In this document: one piece after another, positions 56,447 through 64,000 of the stretch | How positions within the stretch are numbered: the stretch's first letter is position 1 | How the letters are laid out: every line of letters starts with the position of its first letter | Source of the DNA: an uncultured Rhodospirillales bacterium | Lineage (GTDB): Bacteria > Pseudomonadota > Alphaproteobacteria > ATCC43930 > CGMCC-115725 | Assembly: GCA_903822185.1 (NCBI GenBank) | Contig: CAIJOA010000048.1 | Span: forward strand, 62,001 to 126,000 | Length of the DNA: 64,000 nucleotides | Reading direction: 5' to 3' | The notes under the pieces: generated by a model | What the model saw: only the letters and a program-made list of their open reading frames with translations | Told to the model about the DNA's origin: nothing | Database searches by the model: none | Position numbers and translations under genes: made by a program

Positions 56447-57466
56447 TTAATGGGACGCGCCGGGCAGAAATTTCTCTGTATAGAGTTTGCTCATATCCGG
56501 TTCGGTCGGCAGCGTGCCCAGTTCGACGAAGGAGCGCGCGAGCGCCGCCATCGCCTTAGGCTCGAACTTGCCGTCGGTCGAAAAGGTCGAGATCAGTTCG
56601 TCATAGACTTTGCTTTCGATCTCTTCCGAGACCCGCCCGACTTTCGCGCCGATACGCACGGCTTCGGGCTTGTTCGCTTTCATGAAGGCGATGGTGTCGA
56701 ACCAGCCGGCAAGAAATTCGCGCACCTGTTCCGGATGCTCGGTCATGATTTTGTTCGAGGCATAGATCACGTGGATGTGGAAATCCTTCACGATCGTGCC
56801 GAAGTTCACGACGATATGGCCGTTGCCTTCTTCTTCCATTTTGTAGGCGGTCGCGACATCGAGGACCATGCCGTTGGTCTGATTGACCCGCATCGCCGCG
56901 ACCTGCGCCGTATCGGTGCCGAGTTCGACCATGTTGATGCCTTCGGGGCCCCAGCCTTGCTGACGCGCCAGTTCTTTGACGAGCCAGCCGGTGAGCGAAC
57001 CTTTGGTGCTGACGCTGATCAGCTTGCCCTTCAAGTCGGCGACCTTTTTGATCGCGCTGTCTTTTTGCGTGATCAGCACAAGCAGCGAAGGCTCGTTCGC
57101 CATCGCGGCAACGCCGAGTTCGGGATTGCCCTTGGCGATGAAGGCAAGTTCCGGTCCCGAGCCGACGGCGATATCGATCGCATCGGCGGTGATGCCGCGC
57201 TGCAGATTGGCGCTGCCCGGAAAATTCACCATTTCGATTTCGAGATTATGTTTGGCGAAGATGCCTTCCTCGATGCCGATATCGAGCGGCGCAAAGGTGA
57301 AGGGCTGAGCCTGCGCCTTGCCGACACGAAGCTTGTCGGCAGCCTGCGCCGGCGCGCCCATGGCGATCGACATCGCCAAAGCCATCGCCGTACCTGCAAG
57401 CCAGAAACCACGCATACTCATTCCAACAACGCTCCTAAACACCATACGGATGGGCAACCGGCCCAC
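56447..57466 (-). CDS. SBP-24, NitT/TauT-type substrate-binding protein (clade III)
   Basis: AADKLRVGKAQAQPFTFAPLDIGIEEGIFAKHNLEIEMVNFPGSANLQRGITADAIDIAVGSGPELAFIAKG; true start may be an internal ATG near 57420. Confidence 0.93.
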   Translation of the reverse strand: MGRLPIRMVFRSVVGMSMRGFWLAGTAMALAMSIAMGAPAQAADKLRVGKAQAQPFTFAPLDIGIEEGIFAKHNLEIEMVNFPGSANLQRGITADAIDIAVGSGPELAFIAKGNPELGVAAMANEPSLLVLITQKDSAIKKVADLKGKLISVSTKGSLTGWLVKELARQQGWGPEGINMVELGTDTAQVAAMRVNQTNGMVLDVATAYKMEEEGNGHIVVNFGTIVKDFHIHVIYASNKIMTEHPEQVREFLAGWFDTIAFMKANKPEAVRIGAKVGRVSEEIESKVYDELISTFSTDGKFEPKAMAALARSFVELGTLPTEPDMSKLYTEKFLPGASH

Positions 57467-57478
57467 GAGACCGTTTCG

Positions 57479-58453
57479 TTACCGGGATATTACCGGTAAA
57501 AATTTTTCGGTATAGAGTTTTGACGTATCCGGTTCCGTCGGAAGCATCGCCATTTCGACGAAAGACCGGCTGAGGACCGCCAGACCTTTCGGATCGAATT
57601 TTCCGTCCTCGGAAATCATCCGAAACGTCTCGTCATAAACGCGGCCCACAATGGTATCGGGAATTTTCAGCACACCTGAAACGATCCGAACCGTATCTGT
57701 CTTGTTCTTTTTCATGAAAGCGACGGTTTCGAACCACGCCGTCAGAAATGACCGCAATTTATCGGGGTGATCCGCCATCATGCGGTTGCTCGCATACATG
57801 ACGGTGTTGATGTAATTCGGAATGACATCGCCGAATTTTACGAGGATTCGGCCTTCACGACTGTCTTCAAGCCGGTAGGCCGTGGTGATATCCGCGACGA
57901 AAGCGTCGGTCTGGCGCGTTTTCAACGCAGCCACCTGCGACGGCACGCCGCCCAGCGCCACGAGGTTGATTCCGTCAGGTCCCCAGCCTTGTTGTCGCGA
58001 CAACTCGCGGGTCATCCATTCCGGTTGCGAGCCGACCGTCGAAACGCTGGTGGTTTTACCTTTGAGATCATTGGGCGTTTTGATCGCCGAATCGTAAAGC
58101 ACGGTGAGCGTCGCGCCCAGCGGCGCGCCGGCTTCCTGCGCGACGGCCAGCGCCGGCGTGCCTTTGGCGATGAAGGCGAGCGACGGACCGCCGCCCACGC
58201 CCATATCGATCGAGCCCGAGGCCAATGCCTGCTGCAGCTTCGCATCGCCATCGAACGACGTCACATCGACATCGATGCCGTGGCTTTTAAAGATGCCGCG
58301 ATCGAGGCCGACATCGATCGGCGTGTAGTGGAACAGAGTCGCGAGTGATTTGCCGAAATGAATCGGCTCGTCCGCCGACGCCATCGGCGCGGCGAAAGAC
58401 ACCATCAGAGCGATCGTTGCGATGAAACGCGGCATGGCGCGATAGGGCGTCAT
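57479..58453 (-). CDS. SBP-25, NitT/TauT-type substrate-binding protein (clade III)
   Basis: DEPIHFGKSLATLFHYTPIDVGLDRGIFKSHGIDVDVTSFDGDAKLQQALASGSIDMGVGGGPSLAFIAKG...DTSKLYTEKFLPVISR. Confidence 0.94.
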   Translation of the reverse strand: MTPYRAMPRFIATIALMVSFAAPMASADEPIHFGKSLATLFHYTPIDVGLDRGIFKSHGIDVDVTSFDGDAKLQQALASGSIDMGVGGGPSLAFIAKGTPALAVAQEAGAPLGATLTVLYDSAIKTPNDLKGKTTSVSTVGSQPEWMTRELSRQQGWGPDGINLVALGGVPSQVAALKTRQTDAFVADITTAYRLEDSREGRILVKFGDVIPNYINTVMYASNRMMADHPDKLRSFLTAWFETVAFMKKNKTDTVRIVSGVLKIPDTIVGRVYDETFRMISEDGKFDPKGLAVLSRSFVEMAMLPTEPDTSKLYTEKFLPVISR

Positions 58454-58478
58454 GTCTGGTCCTCTTTAAGGCGACGGC

Positions 58479-59471
58479 TTACTTCGCCGCGCCGGGCAGG
58501 AACTTTTCGGTATAGAGCTTGCTCATGTCGGGTTCCGTCGGCAGCATCTTCGTCTCGACGAAAGAGCGCGACAGGACAGCAAGGCCTTTCTGGTTGAATC
58601 GGCCGTCATCCGTCAGCATCGGGATCGTTTCGTCATAGACCTGCGCGACGACCGGCGCCGGAATCTTGAGCACGGCGCTGGAGATGCGCACGGTCTCGTC
58701 CTTGTTCTTTTTCACGAAGGCGATGGTTTCGAACCAGCCGGCGAGGAATTTGCGCACATCCTCGGGCCGCTTCTCGATCACCGAAGTTTCGGCATAGATG
58801 ACGTGATTGACATAGTCTTTCACGATATCGCCGAACAGCATCAGGATGCGCACGTCGCCTGTGGCCTTCAACTGATAGGCGGTGGTGATATCGAAGGGCG
58901 CGGCGTCGATCTGATTGGTGCGTAGGGCCGAGAGCTGGGCCGTCGCATCGCCGAGCGTCGCCATGCGGATGCCCTCGGGGCCCCAGCCTTGCTGGCGCGA
59001 CAGTTCCCGCACCATCCATTCGGTCTGCGAGCCGACGCTCGAGATGCTGATCAGCTTGCCCTTGAGTTCGGAGATCGACTTGATCGGGCCGCTGGCCAAC
59101 ACCGACAGGCTGATGCCAAGCGGCGGGCCGGCTTCCTGCGCGACGCCGAGAACCGGCGCACCCTTGGCGATGAAGGCAAGGCCGGGGCCGGAGCCGATGC
59201 CCATGTCGATCGCGCCTGCGGTGAAAGCCTGATGCAGTTTCGCATCGCCGGCGAAGGCAGAGATTTCGACATCGACGCCGTGTTTTTTGAAGATGCCTTC
59301 TTGAACACCGACATCGAGCGGGGTGAATTGGAACAGCGAGGGAAAGCCCTTACCGACGCGCAACGGCTCCGCAGCATTGCCGCCTTGCGCGAAGGCCAGG
59401 ACTGTTCCGAAACCAAGTACCGCGGCCACAAGAATCTTGCTGCCGAAACCGCGTTGAACGCGTTGCATCAT
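58479..59471 (-). CDS. SBP-26, NitT/TauT-type substrate-binding protein (clade III)
   Basis: AEPLRVGKGFPSLFQFTPLDVGVQEGIFKKHGVDVEISAFAGDAKLHQAFTAGAIDMGIGSGPGLAFIAKG...DMSKLYTEKFLPGAAK. Confidence 0.94.
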   Translation of the reverse strand: MMQRVQRGFGSKILVAAVLGFGTVLAFAQGGNAAEPLRVGKGFPSLFQFTPLDVGVQEGIFKKHGVDVEISAFAGDAKLHQAFTAGAIDMGIGSGPGLAFIAKGAPVLGVAQEAGPPLGISLSVLASGPIKSISELKGKLISISSVGSQTEWMVRELSRQQGWGPEGIRMATLGDATAQLSALRTNQIDAAPFDITTAYQLKATGDVRILMLFGDIVKDYVNHVIYAETSVIEKRPEDVRKFLAGWFETIAFVKKNKDETVRISSAVLKIPAPVVAQVYDETIPMLTDDGRFNQKGLAVLSRSFVETKMLPTEPDMSKLYTEKFLPGAAK

Positions 59472-59542
59472 GCCTCCCCTTCGACCAGCCGCCGCCTCTT
59501 GCGTGCGGCGGCGGTCGATTTTTGTTCAGACGCGCTTGGCCT

Positions 59543-61300
59543 TTAAGCGACGGCCTTCGCGCGCATTTCCGACCGCAGCTTTTCCGTTGCGGCGGCATCG
59601 ATCACATAGTCTTTGGCGCTGAGCACGACACCGTAATCGCTGCGGGCGTGCTCGATCGTCACGTAACCCTCGATCACGTCGTAGCGCACGCGATCGGCTT
59701 CGCGGTCGAGAGGGTTGCCCCAACCGCCGCCGCCGTTGCTGCGCACCATGACCTGAGCGTTGGCCGGGGTCGGGTAACGGTTTTCGTCTTTTTCGTGGAA
59801 GTCGTTATCGCCCGGCAGCTTCAGCAGGTAATTGCTGGTGTTGCCCGGCTTGCCTTCCCAGAGACCCCACGGCGGGCACTCGACGCGCGCCGGGCTGTGC
59901 AGGTTCCAACGGCCTTCGACGAAGTTGGTGACTTGGACATCGAGACCGAGGCCGCCACGGAACCTGCCGGGGCCGCCCGAATCGGTCCGCAGGGCGCGCT
60001 TCTCGACCAGCACCGGCGTCTTCATTTCGATCGCTTCGATGCTGCCGTTGCGCACGTCGCCTTGGCAGACCGAAACCGAACCGGATTCGCCGTCTTCATG
60101 CGGACGACCGCCCCAGCCACCGCCCTCGATGCTTTGGACGACGAAGGCTTTGCCGGTCTTCGGGTTGCGGCCGAAGAACACGACCGCCGCGCCGAGCGTG
60201 CCGAGATGGGCTGCCGGGATACGTTCTTTGGCGGCCGGCGCGAGCGCCTTGATGATGGTATCGACAACCGTTGGCACGATCGTGCTCCAACCCGACATCG
60301 GCATCGGGTAGCGCGCCATCATGATGTTGCCTTCGGGGATGACATGCTTCAGCGCGTTGAACGAGCCTTCGTTCACGGCATCGAGCGGCGCGGTCAGCGA
60401 CTTGTAAGCGACGCGCGCGCCGGCCAGCGTGCGAGAATTGATGCCCGCCTTGCGTTCCGCCGAGCAACCGGACAAATCGATTTCCATCGAGCCGGTTTCT
60501 TGATCGACCGTCACTTTCGCATGGACGCGAACGCGTTCGCCCTTTTTGACGCCGTCGTCATCGAGGAACGCTTCGGCTTCATAGACACCCGACGGGAAGC
60601 CGGAAACGACCTTGCGGCAACGCTTTTCGGTTTCGAGGAAGATGTATTCGATCGCTTCCATCATCGTGGTCTGGCCGAACTTGTCGAACAGTTCGTCGAG
60701 ACGGCGATGCGCCAGCTTGCACGCCGCGATCTGCGAGCGCATGTCGCCCATCGACGAATCCGGGAAGCGGATATTGTCGCGGATGACCTTCAAGAGGATT
60801 TCGACCGGCTTGCCGTTCTCGTAGATCTTGAGCTGATCGAGCTGCAGCCCTTCCATCCAGGGATCGACGACTTCGGCGCCGCCGCCGAAGCCGGTCGAGA
60901 TGCCGCCGACATCGATCCAGTGCGCGCGCACCATCGAGAACATCTTCAGCTCACCCTTATAGAAATAGGGCATGTAGATGACGATGTTGTTGAGATGCTG
61001 ACCGGCCACCGCCTGGTGGTTGGTGATGATGACGTCGTCATGCTTGAAGCCCGCCGCGCCGTAGCGGTTCATACCATCGACGATGATCGCGCCCAGATCG
61101 GCGACGAAGTGCGAAACGCCGCCGACATTTTGGGAGACCAAACGGGAGTCCGGCAGCAACATCGCGGTGCAGAAGTCGCGCACCTCGTAGATCATCATGT
61201 TGTAGGAGGTACGATGCAGGTCCGCCGCCATTTCGGTGGCGATGGCCGGCAGTGCGCTGCGGATGACTTCGAGGGTAACCGGATCGAGTTTCGCCGTCAT
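59543..61300 (-). CDS. hyuB: hydantoinase B / oxoprolinase family protein
   Basis: KLDPVTLEVIRSALPAIATEMAADLHRTSYNMMIYEVRDFCTAMLLPDSRLVSQNVGG...GGPGRFRGGLGLDVQVTNF...VMVRSNGGGGWGNPLDREADRVRYDVIEGYVTIEHARSDYGVVL. Confidence 0.95.
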   Translation of the reverse strand: MTAKLDPVTLEVIRSALPAIATEMAADLHRTSYNMMIYEVRDFCTAMLLPDSRLVSQNVGGVSHFVADLGAIIVDGMNRYGAAGFKHDDVIITNHQAVAGQHLNNIVIYMPYFYKGELKMFSMVRAHWIDVGGISTGFGGGAEVVDPWMEGLQLDQLKIYENGKPVEILLKVIRDNIRFPDSSMGDMRSQIAACKLAHRRLDELFDKFGQTTMMEAIEYIFLETEKRCRKVVSGFPSGVYEAEAFLDDDGVKKGERVRVHAKVTVDQETGSMEIDLSGCSAERKAGINSRTLAGARVAYKSLTAPLDAVNEGSFNALKHVIPEGNIMMARYPMPMSGWSTIVPTVVDTIIKALAPAAKERIPAAHLGTLGAAVVFFGRNPKTGKAFVVQSIEGGGWGGRPHEDGESGSVSVCQGDVRNGSIEAIEMKTPVLVEKRALRTDSGGPGRFRGGLGLDVQVTNFVEGRWNLHSPARVECPPWGLWEGKPGNTSNYLLKLPGDNDFHEKDENRYPTPANAQVMVRSNGGGGWGNPLDREADRVRYDVIEGYVTIEHARSDYGVVLSAKDYVIDAAATEKLRSEMRAKAVA

Positions 61301-63333
61301 TGTGCGTTCCCCACTGAGATGATGAGTTCGCCGGTATCGGCCACGCTGACCTTGTCGAGTGGGAAGATAACCGTGGTCGAGCCATATTCGCTGACGAGCG
61401 CCGGGCCGTCGAACTTGTCGCCGGGGGTCAGCTTCTCGCGGTCATAGACTGGGCAATCGACAGCCGTCTTGCCTTCGAACAGGACCTGGCGGATTTCGCG
61501 CGGCGCCAGCTTGCCTTCGCGCGGCAGCGCCGGCAAAGCGAGCTTCGAGCGCTGGCCCAAAGCGACCAGACGGATGTTGATCATCTCGACCGGTTCGTCG
61601 GCCGCCTGGTGGGCGTAACGCTGCTCGTGCAGATCGTCGAACGACTTGCGGATCGCTTTGCGGTCGGCGCGCGCCAATTGTTCCGGCGTCACGCTGATCG
61701 GCAGAGTGAATTCCTGACCGACATAGCGCAGATCGAACTGGACCTGGGTGGTGCAGTTGTCCTTGCGGCCCAGCAGCTTGTAGGCCTCGCCGGTCAGTTC
61801 CTCGGTAATGCGGCGGATGAGGTCGAAATCCGCGACATTGAGTTCGGCGAGATAGGTGCGGACCAAGTCGTGCCGTTCATCGGCCATCAGCATGCCGAGC
61901 GCCGAGAAATGCGACGGGAACCGCGGGACGATGACGGTCGGAACGAAGAGCTCGCGGGCGATCGCGACGGCATGGACGGCGCCGCCGCCGCCCGAGGCGA
62001 TGAGCACGAAATCGCGCGGATCGTAACCCTTTTCGACCGACACTTCGCGAACGCAGAGGGCCATTTTGGCGATGGCGATCTGAACCACGGCGCTGGCGGC
62101 TTCTTCGGCGGTCATGTTGAGCGGTTTCGCGATACGCTCCTGCATGCCCTTCAGCGCCGCGTCGCGGTCGAGTTTCATCTCGCCGCCGAGGAAGTCATTG
62201 GCACCGATACGGCCGAGAATAACGTTGGCATCGGTGATCGTCGGCTCGGTGCCGCCGCGGCCATAGCAGATCGGGCCGGGTTCGGCGCCGGAGCTTTGCG
62301 GGCCGACTTTCAGCGCGCCGACATCGTCGATCGAGGCGATCGAGCCGCCGCCGGCGCCGACTTCGACGATATCGACGACCGGGGTCATGACCGGATGGCC
62401 CGAGGCGTAACCGCCGACGTAATAGCCTTCTGCCATCGAGGCTTCGCCGTCACGGACGAGGCTGGCCTTGGCGGTCGTGCCGCCCATGTCGAAGGAAACG
62501 ACGTTGGCATAACCGAGCGCCTGACCGACCTGCGCCGCGGCGATGATGCCGCCGACCGGGCCGGATTCCATCATCGTGACCGGACGGTTGATCGCCGTCG
62601 CCGGGGCCATGACGCCGCCGTTCGACTGCATGATCGCGAGTTCGCCCTTGAAACCGATGGTTTCGAGGCGATTTTGCAGATTACGGACGTAACCGCCGAC
62701 GACCGGGCCGATATAGGCGTTCACCGCCGTGGTCGAGATACGCTCATATTCCCGATATTCGCGCATGATCTCGTGGCTGAGCGAGACATAAGCCTTCGGC
62801 ATCGCCTTCCGGACGATCTCGCCGGCCTGCTGCTCGTGCTCGGGATTGGCGTAGGAGTGGAGGAAGCAGACCGCGACCGCATCGACGCCTTCCTTGACGA
62901 GGATATCGCAGGCCGCCTTGACGCTGGCCGGGTCGAGCGCTTCGCGGACTTCGCCGGAGGCGAGGAGGCGCTCATTGACCTCGATGGTCAGATGGCGCGG
63001 CACCAGCGGCTTCGGCCGATGGAAGAAGAGGTTGTAGGCTTCGGGGCGATTGCCGCGGCCGATGGCGTAAACGTCGCGTGTACCGCGCGTCACGATCAAG
63101 CCAACCTTCGCACCCTTGCGCTCGATCAGCGTGTTGATCGCCGTGGTCGAGCCATGGATCAGGTGATTGATGGTGCCGGGATCGAGTTCGGACTTCTCGA
63201 TGCAATCGATGATGCCATCGACGTGATTCCGGGGCGTGGTCAGGCTTTTCGCCTGAAAAAAGCGCCCGGTCTTGTCGTCGAACGCAATCAGATCCGTAAA
63301 CGTCCCACCGATATCAACCGCTAGAAAAACCAC
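61297..63333 (-). CDS. hyuA: hydantoinase A / oxoprolinase family protein
   Basis: VFLAVDIGGTFTDLIAFDDKTGRFFQAKSLTTPRNHVDGI...SFDMGGTTAKASLV...GAGGGSIASIDDVGALKVGPQSSGAEPGPICYGRGGTEPTITDANVILGRI; GTG start at 63333; 4-nt overlap with hyuB. Confidence 0.95.
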   Translation of the reverse strand: MVFLAVDIGGTFTDLIAFDDKTGRFFQAKSLTTPRNHVDGIIDCIEKSELDPGTINHLIHGSTTAINTLIERKGAKVGLIVTRGTRDVYAIGRGNRPEAYNLFFHRPKPLVPRHLTIEVNERLLASGEVREALDPASVKAACDILVKEGVDAVAVCFLHSYANPEHEQQAGEIVRKAMPKAYVSLSHEIMREYREYERISTTAVNAYIGPVVGGYVRNLQNRLETIGFKGELAIMQSNGGVMAPATAINRPVTMMESGPVGGIIAAAQVGQALGYANVVSFDMGGTTAKASLVRDGEASMAEGYYVGGYASGHPVMTPVVDIVEVGAGGGSIASIDDVGALKVGPQSSGAEPGPICYGRGGTEPTITDANVILGRIGANDFLGGEMKLDRDAALKGMQERIAKPLNMTAEEAASAVVQIAIAKMALCVREVSVEKGYDPRDFVLIASGGGGAVHAVAIARELFVPTVIVPRFPSHFSALGMLMADERHDLVRTYLAELNVADFDLIRRITEELTGEAYKLLGRKDNCTTQVQFDLRYVGQEFTLPISVTPEQLARADRKAIRKSFDDLHEQRYAHQAADEPVEMINIRLVALGQRSKLALPALPREGKLAPREIRQVLFEGKTAVDCPVYDREKLTPGDKFDGPALVSEYGSTTVIFPLDKVSVADTGELIISVGNAQ

Positions 63334-63447
63334 GATATTTTGTCCCTCTGACGTGTTCCTGCACCTGGCGCACAATTTTGTGGGCAAGCCGCCTCGGGGC
63401 GGCACGGTGCCGGGCGCGACTATCGCGGAGCAACGGAAATGACGCAA

Positions 63448-63489
63448 TCCCTTTTCCGTGCCACTCTTTCCCTTTTCCGTGCCACTCTT
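63448..63489. repeat. 21-bp direct tandem duplication in the divergent hyuA / lyase intergenic region
   Basis: tcccttttccgtgccactctt repeated twice back to back. Confidence 0.9.
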
Positions 63490-63551
63490 TTCGGCACGTT
63501 CGGCATGCTTCACTATGTGTTTTCGACAGGAAATTACCCGGAGGAATAGTG

Positions 63552-64000
63552 ATGACGGAAAGCGCGGCACAGAAACTGCGGCGGATGATGGCGGGACCCG
63601 AGATATTGGTCTGTCCGGTGATCGGCGATCCGCTGATGGCGCGGATGTCCGAGGAAGCCGGCTTCCCCCTCGCCATGCTGGGCGGGTTCGGCATCGCCGC
63701 GATGAGCTTCGCCATGCCCGATGCCGGGCTGATCGACTTCACCGAAGTGGTCACCGCCCTCCACAACACCTGCGCCGCTGTGCCCGGTTTCCCGGTCATC
63801 GCCGACGGCGACACCGGCTATGGCAACGCGATGAACGTCCGCCGGACGATCAAGGAATTCGCCCGCGCCGGCGCGGCGGTCACGCTGCTGGAAGACCAGG
63901 TCTGGCCCAAGAAATGCGGCCATTATGGAGGCAAGCGCGAGGTCATTCCCCGCGCCGAGGCCCGGCTGAAAATCCGCGCCGCGGTCGAGGCGCGCAACGA
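63552..64000 (+). CDS. isocitrate lyase/PEP mutase superfamily protein, C-terminus beyond window
   Basis: MTESAAQKLRRMMAGPEILVCPVIGDPLMARMSEEAGFPLAMLGGFGIAAMSFAMPDAG...PVIADGDTGYGNAMNVRRTIKEFARAGAAVTLLEDQVWPKKCGHYGGK; SD ggagg. Confidence 0.93.
   Translation, partial: MTESAAQKLRRMMAGPEILVCPVIGDPLMARMSEEAGFPLAMLGGFGIAAMSFAMPDAGLIDFTEVVTALHNTCAAVPGFPVIADGDTGYGNAMNVRRTIKEFARAGAAVTLLEDQVWPKKCGHYGGKREVIPRAEARLKIRAAVEARN

Noticed and set aside
59522-61447. 641-aa + strand ORF opposite hyuB
   Set aside because: Antisense shadow of a clear HyuB gene in high-GC DNA; His/Asp/Arg-rich composition and no recognisable domain. The same applies to 61609-63324, 14981-16864, 3849-5507 and 20463-21188.

Overview
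High-GC, alphaproteobacterial-looking accessory/catabolic region. No rRNA, tRNA, phage, IS transposase or CRISPR was recognised. The outstanding feature is a dense expansion of NitT/TauT-type (NMT1/THI5/SsuA-like) periplasmic substrate-binding proteins (SBPs). I count 26 intact paralogs. Seventeen lie head-to-tail on + (23763-41208). Nine lie on - (48013-59471) and bracket the only ABC importer core in the window (one ATPase, two permeases; 52054-54421). Sequence motifs split the SBPs into three clades, and each clade is physically contiguous. Around this sit catabolic genes: alpha/beta hydrolases, amidase, isochorismatase-fold hydrolase, UbiD decarboxylase, an ACMSD-like amidohydrolase, a CoxL/M/S molybdenum hydroxylase, two Rieske ferredoxins each paired with a paralogous small protein, four tandem divergent amidohydrolases with an altered metal motif, two FAD monooxygenases, a TauD-like and a gentisate-dioxygenase-like oxygenase, two MmgE/PrpD proteins, a ThDP enzyme and HyuA/HyuB. 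Several families of palindromic intergenic repeats occur. In the SBP array some of these repeats are read through as coding sequence and supply start codons or signal-peptide residues. All functional assignments come from motif recognition by eye; no searches were run.
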